Below are positions 42,033-54,700 of a stretch of 64,000 nt of DNA, one piece after another. Below the pieces are notes generated by a model. The model saw only the letters and a list, made by a program, of their open reading frames with translations. It did no database searches and was not told the DNA's origin. Origin of the DNA: Zingiber officinale (Eukaryota > Streptophyta > Magnoliopsida > Zingiberales > Zingiberaceae); assembly GCF_018446385.1 (NCBI RefSeq), contig NC_055986.1:28765593-28829592 (forward strand), written 5' to 3'. Both the position numbers and the translations under genes were made by a program. Numbering within the stretch: the stretch's first letter is position 1; the number at the start of each line of letters is the position of its first letter.

Positions 42033-44289
42033 CACGCTTGGTGTCCACCCAATTCATTTATTCATCATATTCAGTCTGTTAAGTTACACTATCAAATGAG
42101 TGATTTATTGAAATAATTTTTTTAATCTCAAATTATCCATTCAAATATTAGAATAAAAGTAATGTAGAGACTGAACCATCTCCACTATATCTACTTCTAA
42201 ATATAGAAAAGGTTTTTTGATACGAGTGAGCGAAATAAAATTAAAAGTAAGAATACAAATCAAATCAAATCACTCTCATTGCATTGATCGAATTGAATGA
42301 CATGACAAGTGGAATATCACTTTGATTCATGCCTCGACCAAATATGAAGATTAGTTTGTTTCCATACAATTTTACAATTTACGTGAATTTCAAAACAGAA
42401 TTTGAACAAAAAAAAAACATTTCTCAAAAAATATAGGAGAGGTTTATTTTTCTTAAATAACAAAACAAAAAAAAAATATAAAGTGTTTTTTTTTGCCCCA
42501 CGGACGCAATGGTTATGAGGTAGAGAAGCTAAAGGGAGTGCCTGAGTTTGTTCCTCTGTTGAGACAAAACTTGAGATGAAAGGTCATGGACAGACATATC
42601 AATGAGTGAAGAAAAACAACCCATGAATTAATTCACGAGCAAAGTACCGATGCACTGTTGAACCACTTACACGGATGGCGAAGACCACGAGGGCCATAAT
42701 CGACGATTTACTATAGCGCTTCTGTGATTAATGTGACACTTATTGAAAACTGAGGCAAATATAATCCAACGACAACGCAATCAAGAAAGCGTAGACCAGA
42801 AATAGTACAACAAAAAACTTGCAGTACAGTTGATCTCGTTGTACTGATTTGGAATGGAACGCTCATCAAAAATCAATTTGTACTTCCAAATTCCAATTGC
42901 AGTACCAGAGCTTACCAAATCCGCAAGACAATGCAGTACCATAAGTTCTCATAAATACATCCAATTCCTAATCTCTTTCGGAGAGGCCAACAACAATATC
43001 GCAGTCGAGTACGACTGAGGAAGAAGAAGAGGAGGTAAGTTCATGCGAGTGGAGAGAGGGGAGGAGGGCAAGACGGGGACGAGGCAGAGCATGGGACGGG
43101 GTCATCAACAAATGCTAGGTTGCTGCTCTTTCCATGCACTGCCTCTTCCCTGGCTCTCCCCTATCTAGCTGGTCTCTTCCTCTCTTCAGTCAACTAAGTA
43201 CAACAGTGTTTGTAATCAGAGTTTCTTTCGTGTCTATTTCACTATTATTTAACTCCTTTGCGTGATAACTACTACTGAACACAGATTGATTGCTAAGCCT
43301 GATAGTATTTGAAGTTTATTGTTACAGATAAAAGAGAGGAAGAAGGAAAAGAAGCTCACCGGGGACACTGGCGGCACATGAGACGGCCTAGATTTTCAAC
43401 AATGATAAAGACTGCATGAAGATGTGTTTTAGATTGCTCCAAATAGGAAAAGATAGAATCTAGATATGTTCAATGATATATTGAATGCATTGTGCAAAAA
43501 TATGTCCCAACTATCTCATACACTGATGATGGTTACTTGATTAGTGTATATTAACATTTTCAAACAACGAATAGTGCAATCATCCTATTATATACCAGAC
43601 ATTATGTCTGTTTTTAACGAGATCTTCAAGGTGCCGTATTTATAGACATGCAAAATTCTGTTAAGCAGGATAAAACTATACAGATGCTCTTATGTTGAAA
43701 AGACTCACCCGTCATTTGATCACGCATCCAAAACTTCTAAACAACAGCCTCATCCTGCAGAGCTTACAAGAGAATTATGATTATGAAGACCATTAAACGA
43801 GTAGGGAAAATCTGCTTAGAATAGAAAATTTGAACCCAAGTCAATCCGGCCATCTTTTACTGAATCTGCAAGAAAAAAAAGAAAAAAGAAAAGAGAAGAT
43901 GATAAATTTGACTCTGAAATCATACAACCCTTCACATAATTTCCTCAATGTACAAGCGGTTCTTCAGCCACATTACTGAAGGAACATTTTGCAAACAGTC
44001 ACCAGACTGGATTTAGAAACAAATTAGTTCCAAATGTGATAGACGGGTTTCCTTGAAATGAGATAGACACATTAAAGCACAAACCATTTTGCGTGACCTT
44101 GCTCCTAGTATTTCCTTTTTCTGTAAGACAGCTGCTAAGTGCTAACTAAGTATATGCATAAGTCATGTGATACAATTCACATACAAAAAAAAATATGCTT
44201 CTTACGTAAAATCAGAAAGGAACTGAACCATGATAATTGAATTTGATTTAATGTGAATAATGGTCAAACATACCATATTTCAAAATTAA
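42033..44289. other. Intergenic, no confident gene
   Basis: A GA-rich block near 43015-43090 contains a good donor (GAGGAG|GTAAGT at 43036), and an acceptor-like TTACAG lies at 43327, so a non-coding or fragmentary transcript is possible. I see no protein domain on either strand. Confidence 0.4.
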
Positions 44290-45845
44290 TAACAACAATA
44301 ACAACCAAGCTTTATCCTGCTAGGTGGGGTTGGCTATATGGATTCTTTTACGCCATTGAGCTCTATCTCGTACTATATCATCATCTATACTTAAATATAT
44401 TTTATCTTGTTTTATCGTTGCTAACCTATTCTTTTTTGGTTTTCGTCATTTGATATGCATATTTGTTATAGTTTCACATCGCCTGAATATTTATTAACAG
44501 TCTAAGCGCATGTTCATACCATCTTAAACGTGTGTCTCGGAGTTTTCCCTGAATAAATGCAACTTCGACTCTCTTTCTAATGCTTTCATTTCTTATTTTA
44601 TCCATCCTTGTATATCCACACATCCACTTTGCCATCTTCATCTCTACAGCTCTCATCTTCTGCTTATGTGCTCGAGGTATAGCCCAATATTCCATGTCAT
44701 ATAACATAGCAGGTCTAAGTTTTAGAGTACTTTACTATCACATAAAACACTTGACGTTGCCCTCTATTTCAACCATCCTACTTGTATTCTATGTAAGATA
44801 TCTCTCAATCCCTCCATTATTTTACAAAAATGATCATAAATACTAAAAGCTCTCCGTTTATCGTCATCTCCTATCTTAACAATTGTCTCATTATGTCTAA
44901 TATTGCTAAACTTAAATTTCATATATTCCGTCTTTACTCTACTAAGCCTAAAACCTTTCACTTCTACTATTTTCCGCCAAGATTCTAGTTTAGCAATTAC
45001 TCTTTCACATGTCTCATCTACCAAAATAATATCATCTACAAATAACATACACCACAATACTGTGTCTTGAATGTGTCCAGAATACGTCCATGATTAATAT
45101 AAAAAGATAGAGAGAGATGATCATTGATATAACCCTATCTTTATTGGAAATACTTTAGTTAATTCATCTGAAATCTTCACTCTGATTCTTAATTAGTTCA
45201 ATATATATTATGCTAACTCCTCTCTTTTCTAAAATTTTCTATATAATTTCTCTTAAAACTTTATCATAAACTTTTTTTTAAGTTACCATGGGTAGATTTT
45301 GCTTTTGCTCCGGATATTTTTCAAGATGTATACCTTCTATTGTCAACCTTCAAACATGAACCCAAACTGTATTTTTTCTAAATCTTTTTTCTATTACTCT
45401 TTCCCAAAATTTTATGGTATGACTATTAGTTTAATACCCCTATAGTTTGTATAATTTTGTACGTCTCTCTTGTTCTTGTATAAGAAAATTAGAATACTTA
45501 CCCTCCATTGACCAAACATTTTTTCATTTTTAATATCATGTTAAATAATTTTGTAAGTCATTTAATATCTTATTTTCTTAGATACTTCTATACCTCTATA
45601 GGAATATCCAACGATTTTTTTTATTTTAGCTTGTTCTATTTCTAAAGTTTGAATTTTGCGATAAAGAAATTAAAATTTTATATTCATTTAACCTATTTAA
45701 TTACCTAAGTTAAGTTAAACATCTAAACTTTTATTAAAAAGTTGATGAAAATAATTATTTCACCGCTCTTTTATTTCTCCATCATTTATCCTATTGCATT
45801 CATCTTATTTAGATAAGATCTCTTATCTGATTTCAAAATTAATAC
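44290..45845 (-). mobile_element. RTE-type LINE, 3' part
   Basis: The minus strand ends in a TTG-repeat tail (seen as 'aacaacaataacaacc' at 44291). It encodes the RTE C-terminal signature (KMRAVEMKMAKWMCGYTRMD, 44700-44580) and RT residues MLFVDDIILVDET (45050-45010). Reading is broken by stops and frameshifts. The 5' part is missing; the fragment runs into the tandem duplication that begins at 45733. Confidence 0.85.
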
Positions 45846-47164
45846 AATAAGAAAAAAATCTTATTAGGTGGAAACACATAGTTGATAACAATCGATATGA
45901 ACACGATACTAAGAAAAATAATCCTTGCCATATTAATACATAGAATACCAGTCAAAATTGATGGTGACTTAAAAGTTTTTCTTTAATACCAGATATCCAA
46001 ATCTTACAACCTGACTAATCCTGGGGTGCACGATCGACCCCACATTCCGAACACCAAGTAAATTCAGGAAGTGTGGTGACTCCTGCTATAACACCCTAAT
46101 TTCACTAGTAGTTCAATTGCCGTAGGTGAGTCTTGAGTGGGAATTGAATTATGGTTGTTTGAGAATATACCCTACCTCTTACCATCACACCAAGCCCTCG
46201 GGAGCGATAGTGACTTTAGAATTGTGTCATGTCTAAATTGTCTTGATGACAATGATTTTTCTATGCCAAAAATATTTGATGAGAAGGTTTCTATTTCTCA
46301 TTTCATTTTAATTATTAATGAAATGAAATATATAAGAATTTGTACATTATCATCAATGGAATATATAACCTTATATGATTTGTTATATTTTTCCAACATC
46401 AAACTATTTCATCTATTATTATGTTATTAAACATAATATTATATTATCATTAAAAAGTTGATGAAAATAATTATTTCACCGCTCTTTTATTTCTCCATCA
46501 TTTATCCTATTGCATTCATCTTATTTAGATAAGATCTCTTATCTGATTTCAAAATTAATACAATAGGAAAAAAATCTTATTAGGTGGAAACACATAGTTG
46601 ATAACAATCGATATGAACACGAAACTAATGATTGAGAAAAATAATCCTTGCCATATTAATACATAGAATACCAGTCAAAATTGATGGTGACTTTAAAGTT
46701 TTTCTTTAATACCAGATATCCAAATCTTACAACCTGACTAATCCTGGGGTGCACGGTCCGACACCACATTCTGTCCACCAAGTAAATCCAGAAAGTGTGG
46801 TGACTCCTGCCGTGACACCCTAGTTTCACTAGTAGTTCAATTGCCGTAGGTGAGTCTTGAGTGGAAATTGAACTATGATTGTTTGAGAATATACCCTACC
46901 TCTTACCATCACACTAAGCCCTGGGGAGCGATAGTGACTTTAGAATTGTGTCATGTCTAAATTGTCTTGATGACAATGATTTTTCTATGTCAAAAAATTT
47001 GACGAGAAGGTTTCTATTTCTCATTTCATTTTAATTATTAATGAAATGAAATATATAAGAATTTGAACATTATCATCAATGGAATATATAACCTTATATG
47101 ATTTGTTATATTTTTCCAACATCAAACTATTTCATCTATTATTATGTTATTAAACATAATATTA
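45733..47164. repeat. Tandem duplication, 716-bp unit, recent
   Basis: 45733-46448 and 46449-47164 are near-identical, with a few point changes and small indels. Each copy begins in the edge of the LINE at 44290-45845 ('attaaaaagttgatgaaaat') and ends in 'aacataatattatattat'. High identity means the duplication postdates the LINE insertion. No gene inside. Confidence 0.92.
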
Positions 47165-47899
47165 TATTATTTTATATATTATAGATACCAAAACTATTCT
47201 AAACCAAGTAACATTATTTAAAAAAAAAAATCTGAATCTTACAATTTAAGATTCAATATGATTTACAGTTCATGATATAAAACTTGGACTCGACATCCTT
47301 GGCTTGATGTATTCAATTCTATTGTAAGCATTGGGTCCATGAAACTAAGCTCAAATTTTCAAATTCAGCTCACATGAACAGAAGATTTATACCGGCGCCT
47401 ACTTTAAAATTCGCATAAACAATCACATACACCTATACCAAATGTCATCCAAACCGTTCATCTTCCAGAATGAACCGCTGGAGCTACTAGTATTATGTAT
47501 CTAGACCAAATGTCACCAACATATCATCTAAGCACGAACCATTAACACTTGAGCCATGCATCTCAGCAAAAAAAAAAAACTGTTAAGATATTACTAGAAT
47601 TTAAATACGGTAACAAGGACCAACCAATTAAATAATATTCAAACATTGTGAAGATGAAGTACAAAAAAACAATTGCTGGCACAAGACAATCATGGGATTC
47701 TTGTAAGCACTGCTATAGCGAGCAGTCACCACAGAATTTCCGTAGAGACTCCTATGTTGCTTAAGTCCCAAAAAAAAAATAGATTAATTAAATAGACCCT
47801 TAAAAAAAATGAAAGATGTAGACGAAACAAATATCACATGTTACTCATATAGGCCTATGATTGTACTGTCTAGTGTGAACTACTGCATTTTATATAATT
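47165..47899. other. Intergenic, no gene seen
   Basis: AT-rich, no domain and no clear repeat. Confidence 0.45.
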
Positions 47900-47916
47900 G
47901 TGTGTTTATCCTACCT

Positions 47917-48083
47917 GAAGGGGAGCCTTGGCATAACAGTAAAATTGTTGCTTTGTGACCTAAAGGCCATGAGTTCAAATTCTGGAAATAACCTCTTGCA
48001 AAAAGTAGGGTAAATCTGCGTACAATGGATTCTTCCCCAAGACCTTGCATGGCGGGAGCTTCGTGCACCGGATTGCCCATTTT
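47917..48083 (+). mobile_element. Au-type SINE
   Basis: 'gaaggggagccttggcataac' start (tRNA A-box region), 'gagttcaaattctgg' B box, and a 'gcgggagcttcgtgcaccgg' end followed by a short T tail. 16-bp target duplication TGTGTTTATCCTACCT (47901-47916; 48085-48100). Confidence 0.92.
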
Positions 48084-48432
48084 GTGTGTTTATCCTACCT
48101 ATCCTACCTAATTCAAGTTATTCTCTTCCTATCTTGTCAGTTTTTCCTGACACTTTGAAATGAATATAGAATTTTTATTTACCTCGTTTCTCTAAAAAAG
48201 TAATGACCCAGAGAACTAAGGTAAAATTTAAACATGTTACTTTAAGGTATAGCATAGATATGCTAAAATAGAACCTCAGGATTCAGAGATTAGGACGGTT
48301 AATGTTAAAGAAATACATAACTAAATTATCATAACAAAAAGTTCACAACAAAAAATATAAGGCTCTCTCTGTTTCATGTAAAAACTATGGTTATCTAAAA
48401 TAGTTTTAGACAAACTTTTATAGAAAAATTAA

Positions 48433-48552
48433 TTATCTTCTCTTGATTGGCATAGACACAAGGAACAAAGTTTCATTGCTCTCCTTCTCTTTCTTCCTGA
48501 GCTTAACCAAGATCTGAGCAGCTATCAATGGCAATTTGTCACCATTGATTTG
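48433..48552 (-). other. Short exon-like reading frame, unknown
   Basis: After an AG at 48553 the minus strand reads QINGDKLPLIAAQILVKLRK, then KEKESNETLFLVSMPIKRR and a stop. The composition looks protein-like and could be the last exon of a minus-strand gene starting near 50468, but I recognise no family and found no middle exons. It may equally be a relic. Confidence 0.3.
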
Positions 48553-48576
48553 CTATTTGATGTTCCACCGTCAAGC

Positions 48577-50086
48577 ATCCCTATCTTCTATAGATCCCAC
48601 ACGAATAATACTTCCTTCTACATAACAATAGGTGACAGAGAATAGTCTCGGTCGGTGATTGTTGCTTGGTCTCAATTGTCAATGACAAGACTAAGAGGGT
48701 GTTGTTTGTGTGGAAGAGGAGAGAATGGTGACAAGTGGAGGTGTTATTCACATAGGGGAGTTGTGGATGGAATGGAGAAACAACTTAGGCTAGAAACAAG
48801 CTGAAGCTATTTTTCCAAAATGTCCATTTTTTGATTGACCAAGGAAAAACTTTTCATACCATGATTTTCCACAAAACCAAAATGCCCAATTTCTGGGAAA
48901 ACATTTTTTGCTAAACAACGGACTGTAAGTTTCATTTCAAATGGAGGCACTGTAGAACTACTAAAGATTTCATCACATGAATTGGAGTACATACAAAATG
49001 CTCTACGCAATGTCAGTTGACCGAAAACATCCATTGCAGGTGCAGTCTTAACTCTTAAGCACAAAATGTGCAAACCAATTCTGAGCACAATTGACATTCA
49101 AAGACTAGCTTTGGTAGATGCATGTTCATCCCTGCAAACAGATGCATCAATGCTCAGGAAAGTCAAAACTGGAACTTCGGGTGCTAAACTAACTAATTAA
49201 TTTGGATGCATAATGTAGGCCGTTGTGGGATAGCATTGCTAGATCTCGGAGATCCATCTACTGTGTGTGTTAGCACAATCAACACAACATTAGAAGAATG
49301 GTTTAGCTAGTTTGTCTAGTGCAATCCTTATCTCAGAGATCCATATCTTTCACAAATCCAGTATGAACAATAATTCCTTGTAGGCGATAATAGGCGATGG
49401 GAGTGGTCATGACAGGCAGCAGTTTCGATTGGAGACGGCAGCTCAGTTTCAATTGGTGACGACAAGACTAAAAGGGTATTGTTTGTGTGGAAGGGGAGCG
49501 AATGAATGACAAGTGGAGGTGTTATTCACATGATAGAGTTGTAGATGGAGTAGAGAAACAACTTCGGCTAGAAACAAGCTGAAGTTATTTTCCCAAAATG
49601 ACCATTTTTTCATAGCATGATTTTCCACAAAGCCAAACTAGAAAATTCAGAAAATATTTTCTGGAAAACATTTTTTTGCTAAACAATGAACCGTAAGTTT
49701 CATTTCAAATGGAGGCACAGCAGAACTACTAAAGATTTCATCATAAGAATTGGAGTACACACAAAATATTCTCCGCAATGTCAGTTGACTGACAACATAC
49801 ATTACAGGTGTAGACGCACAAAAATACAAACCGACCCTTAATACAATTGAAACTCATGGACTAACTTTGGTAGATGCATGTTCACCCCTGCCAACAAATC
49901 CATTGATGCTCAGGGAAGTCAAAACTAGAACTTCGGGCTAAACTAATTAATTTATCTGGATGCATAATTTAGGTCACGTGTGATATCATTGTTACATCTT
50001 GGAGATCTATCTACTTTGTGTCAACACAATCAACACAAGATTGAAGGATGGTTTTAACTAATTTGTCTACTGCAATCTGCTCACTG
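48577..50086. repeat. Tandem duplication, about 750-bp unit, older
   Basis: 48577-49324 and 49325-50086 share long stretches ('acaagtggaggtgttattcaca', 'aaacaagctgaag', 'gtttcatttcaaatggaggc', 'tgcatgttca', 'caatcaacacaa') with many changes and indels. A minus-strand frame encoding QLTLRR.FC.YSNS.DEIFSSS then VPPFEMKLTV is present in both copies; the protein is not recognised. Confidence 0.85.
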
Positions 50087-50315
50087 ATGCAGCTTCAGCA
50101 TGTTGTAAAGATAACAATGTCAAACTTCCTTGGATAAAAACAATAATCTATCACATATCAACTGTTGCGAAGTCAAAAATGATAAATCCAGGATACCAAA
50201 GAAACATGGATTGATGCACCGATGCAGTAAAAATTGATTAATGTAGTAAAAAATGAGCAATGCAGGATGTCAAAGGAATCACCTTGGGCTCGTTCAGGGG
50301 TTTCTGGAAAAGCAA

Positions 50316-50468
50316 TCAGCAAGCACCCCCAACAACTTTCTCCCCAACAAACACACATCGAGAATCCTTGACGACTTCTTTCTCACCCTGCTCACTGGCG
50401 ATTTTATCACGCAACGAATTAGAGAGACTATCTGCAGCTCGACATTCTGAAAATGGTTTTGCATCCAT
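50316..50468 (-). CDS. Hypothetical 50-residue frame or first exon
   Basis: The ATG at 50468 opens MDAKPFSECRAADSLSNSLR, then DKIASEQGEKEVVKDSRCVFVGEKVVGGAC. It lies 1.3 kb from the SPL start, in divergent orientation, in a GC-richer zone typical of a promoter and 5' UTR. It could be the first exon of a gene with a donor inside the frame (several GT sites after codon 37), perhaps linked to the piece at 48433-48552. No family is recognised; a chance frame is possible. Confidence 0.25.
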   Translation of the reverse strand: MDAKPFSECRAADSLSNSLRDKIASEQGEKEVVKDSRCVFVGEKVVGGAC

Positions 50469-50474
50469 ATGGCG

Positions 50475-51792
50475 AGGTTCCTTCAATAGATACAGGAAGA
50501 CCTAGCCGAATCAAGAAAGAAGATGGAATTGGTGGGGAACGGAAGCAGCTGATATCAAGCGAGCCGAAGAGATCGAAGCAGGAGGTCACGCGACTTGCTT
50601 CCCCGCCCAGCCCTGCCCCGCCTTACCCACACAGCTGGACGTTCCCTATTCGCCTTAACCAATGCCGCCGCCATCTGAAATCACTGGCAAAAACTCCCCT
50701 AAAACGAGGAATAATAAGCGCGATTTCCACTGAAAAGTCGGAAGTTTTTAGGGGTTTCTTCCTCCTCTATCGAGTCGGTTGAAACGAAGCATCTCTACGA
50801 CGCCATGGGGCCGAACACGACGTACTATTGTCCGCGAAATATTAACGCTCAGGATCTTCCCAGTACGCAATCCAACGACTGAGGATACTGGCCAATCCGC
50901 GCCGGAGTTCGTGAGATTGGAGGAACCCACCATCCTAATCTTAAGCGTTACTTGAATTTTCACCCCAAGTAATGATTTTGTTGACTTGGGTCATGTTTTG
51001 CGGAGATGCTCAAGGGCCCTACGTGCCAATAATTCGGGGTGAAAACATGGGTCATTGGGTCGGCTAATGCGTTATCCCTCACCTAATTGACTACTTCTTC
51101 CACTCTCAGTCGCTTCTCCCTTCGTCGGCCACCATTTGGGATTTCACAGTTTCCGCCGCCGATGTAGGCGAATCTCGATCCTGATGAAGGGGTTTCCTAG
51201 GATCGACCTCTAAATGCGCCGAAAAGAGGTTCTTTCTCTCAAAATTGCCCCTAATCTTCCCCGCGTTCTGGTTTCTGCCCTTTTCTCTTTTTTTGTCTAG
51301 AAATCAGCGGTGATTGGTGTGGAGCTGGTTGGATGGTTTAGATTTGTATAGATTTTGAGGGGGGGTCGACGGGTTTTCTCTTTTCATGCAGCTGTGTAGT
51401 TCAGAGGCTTGTCTGATCGTAGCGTTTTCGTTTCATCTGACTGTGAGACAGCCGCTATAGCAGGGTTGGCTTCAGTATTGGGTGTCTTTTTGATGATCTA
51501 TGCTGAAATTGGGTCTTTGGCAGTGAACTAGGGTTTGTGTGGTGAAAATTATAGTACTCTGCCTTCGTAACTTGATTGTGTTCTCATTTTATTGTGATCT
51601 TCATCATTGGTATGTGGGTTTCACTTGTTTGAATTTGCGGCTGAATGGGCGGTATATTTTTAGATTTTTTGAGGAGCATTGAAGCGTGGAATTCTCCGTC
51701 TCTGGCTTCGAAGTGGCTTGTTGGAAACTTAGTATTTGAAGTAGTTGTCACTAAAACTTGACCATTCAAATTGTATTGCGGCTTTTGATTTG
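50475..51792. other. SPL promoter and 5' UTR region
   Basis: GC-richer than its surroundings at 50530-50900. From about 51100, CT-rich then GT-rich sequence leads to the ATG at 51793; the SPL 5' UTR and possibly a 5' UTR intron should lie here. Overlapping open frames at 50253-50963 on both strands show no domain. Confidence 0.45.
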
Positions 51793-54700
51793 ATGGAAGC
51801 CAGTCTGGGAAGTGAAGGAAACCATTTTCTTGCTGCGGGCACTTCTAATCTGAGTAGAATTGGGAAGAAAAGCTTGGAATGGAACTTAAATGACTGGAGA
51901 TGGGATGGTGAGCTCTTTGTTGCGAATCCCACAAATGCAGCTCCGAGTGATTGCGAGAACAATCATCAGTGCCATGATCAAGCTAACGGATCAAATAGCT
52001 CATCTTCTTCAGAATTTACTGATTTTGGATTACTTGTGAATGAGAAGAGTGAAGCTGAGAAGCGCAAGAGGATTCAAGTGGTGGAAGACGGCGAACCTTG
52101 CTTTGGAGCTGAAGCACTTAGCTTAAAACTGGGGGCCTACACTTACCCGATGTTGGAAGGCATGGAATCCAACCTAAAAAATACAGAAGGGGAAAAGGGA
52201 AAGAAGAGCAAGACACAAGGGGAAAATTCTAATTACCCAACATGCCAAGTTGAAGCCTGTGATACTGACCTCAGCAAGACAAAGGACTACCATAGACGGC
52301 ACAAAGTCTGTGAGATGCATGCAAAGGCTAGCTCAGCAATTGTCCGAAATGCTATCCAACGCTTCTGCCAGCAATGTAGTAGGTTGGTTTTGCTTATTCA
52401 CTTCAATCCATACATAATTTACTTTAGATGCAAAGTACATGTTTTTTTCAGTGAAATTCTCTTTATGCTTCCAAAATCTCATGTGCCCATTCTATAAATA
52501 TCTGCATTTAGCATATTGGCCAAGTTTTCATGGAGTTCTGCAGTCAAATTATTTTTAAACTTGTTATAGATAGAATGGAAGAAGAGAAGTTCCATTTCCC
52601 GAGACTTCTCAGTCTAATAAAAAATTGGGAATTTTAAATTTATAATACATAGTGATACAGTACCAGGTGGTATAACTTGCTTTAGTAGTTCAAAGGAAGC
52701 CACTGGAATAAACTTCAACTGCACGCCAGATACTTAGCTGATGAATTCTATCCATGTAGAAACTTACATATTAATGTTGTGAAGGTAAATTGAATACATT
52801 ATTAGCATGACATTGGGGAGAAGCTAGTATACTGGCAAGGTTGTTGTCAGCATGTTGGATACTGCAACAAGAAGCTATGACAATAAATTATTTTAGCTCG
52901 TAGGTTACTTTGGGTTTAAAGTATCATATATGTAGAAACATTCAGCATGTGTGAGTAGGATCTTGAGTGTTCGTAGGATTCGCTATTCATGCATTGAGTT
53001 GGCTCTAGCTCTAAATGCATTATAATGCTGATTCTAAATTCACATTGAGTATTAAGATTTTAACATTTACACTATAAATTTAAATAATTTTTAAACATCT
53101 AACAATGTGGTCGTGATATCATTTTTCAGAATTCATTATGCTGTTGAATTTCTTTGGTTTAATGATTCACCTATTCATGTTTGTTACTAACAACATTTTC
53201 ATGTTCTCGTGTTCCTAATTTTATCTTTGCTTTTGACAAAATCCACCAATATCAATCCTAAGCCGGATGAAAAAAGTTAAAGGTTGAATTAAGGGTATAT
53301 AGCCAACATCAAAATTTATCTAAACCTGTCAGCATAAATCTTAAATTTAATTGAGCCTAAGTTCTGCTAGGAACCTTCACAAGTGAGGTACCTCCAATAT
53401 GCAAAAGGTAGCTAGGGGGTCAATTAAAACAACAACAACCAAGCCTTGCCCCACCAGGTTGGGTTGGTAATATGGATCCTTTTACGTTGTTGGGCTCTAT
53501 CCCCTACTATATCATCATCTATACTTAAATAAATTTTATCTTGTTTCATTATTGCTAACCAAGTCTTTTTTGGTCTCTCTTCCTCATTTGATGTGCGCGT
53601 TTGTTATAGTTTCACATCGCCTAACTAGAGCATGTATTGGTCTTCTAAGTGTATGTTCGTACAATCCTAAACGTCTCTCGGAGTTTTCCTTCAATAGATG
53701 CAACTCTGACTTTCTCTCTAATACTCTTATTTCTTATTCTGTCTATTCTCGTATGTCCGCACATCCACCTTAACATCCTCATCTCTGCAACTCTCATCTT
53801 CTGCCCAACATTCAGCTCTATATAACATACCAGGTCTAACTGTGATTTTATAAAACTTTCCTTTAACACATAAAACACTTGATGCTCTCCTCTATTTTAA
53901 CAATCCTTCTTGTATTTAAGATATCTCTCTCAATTCCTCCATCGTCTTGCAAAAATGATTTTAGATATTTAAAACTCTCGATTCGAGGTAACTCTTCATC
54001 TCCTATCTTAACAATTGTCTCATTATGTCTAATATTGCTAAACTTAAATTTCATATATTTTGTCTTTATTTTACTAAGCCTAAAATCTCTCTTCTAGTGT
54101 TTCCCATCAAGATTCCAATTTAGTATTTATTCCTTCATGTGTTTCATCTAGCAAACGATATCATCTGCAAACAATATGCACCACGGTACTTAATACAGTG
54201 AGTTTGCACATAATTAGTGTAAAAAGATAGTGACTTAGAGCTAATTTTTTATGTAACCCTGTCTTTATTAGCAATACTTCAATTAATCCATTAGAAGTTT
54301 TAACTCTGGTCATTACATCTTTATACATATCCTTAATTAGTTTAATATATGTTACGCTAACATTTCTCTTTTCTAGAATTTTTCATATAATTTCTTTTAG
54401 AACTCTATCATAAGCTTTTTCTCAATAAATACCATGTGTAAATCTTATTTTTGCACCCTATATTTTTTTTCTAAGATGTATAATTTCTATTGTCGACTTT
54501 CCAAGCGTGAACCCAAATTGATTTTCGATCACCTTATCTTCCTTAATCTTTTTTCTATTACTCTTTCCCAAAGTTTCATAGTATAACTTATTAATTTAAT
54601 ACCCCTATAGTTTGTACAATTGTGTAATCCCTTGTTCTTATATAAGGGAACTAGAGTACTTACCCTTTAATATCATATTAAGTCATTCAATACCTTGTTT

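Noticed and set aside
50453-50963. Open frames of 109 (+) and 71 (-) codons upstream of SPL
   Set aside because: GC-rich promoter zone, overlapping on both strands, no family recognised.
51745-51792. Earlier in-frame start for SPL at 51745
   Set aside because: That codon is TTG; the ATG at 51793 begins the family-typical MEA..G.EG N-terminus.
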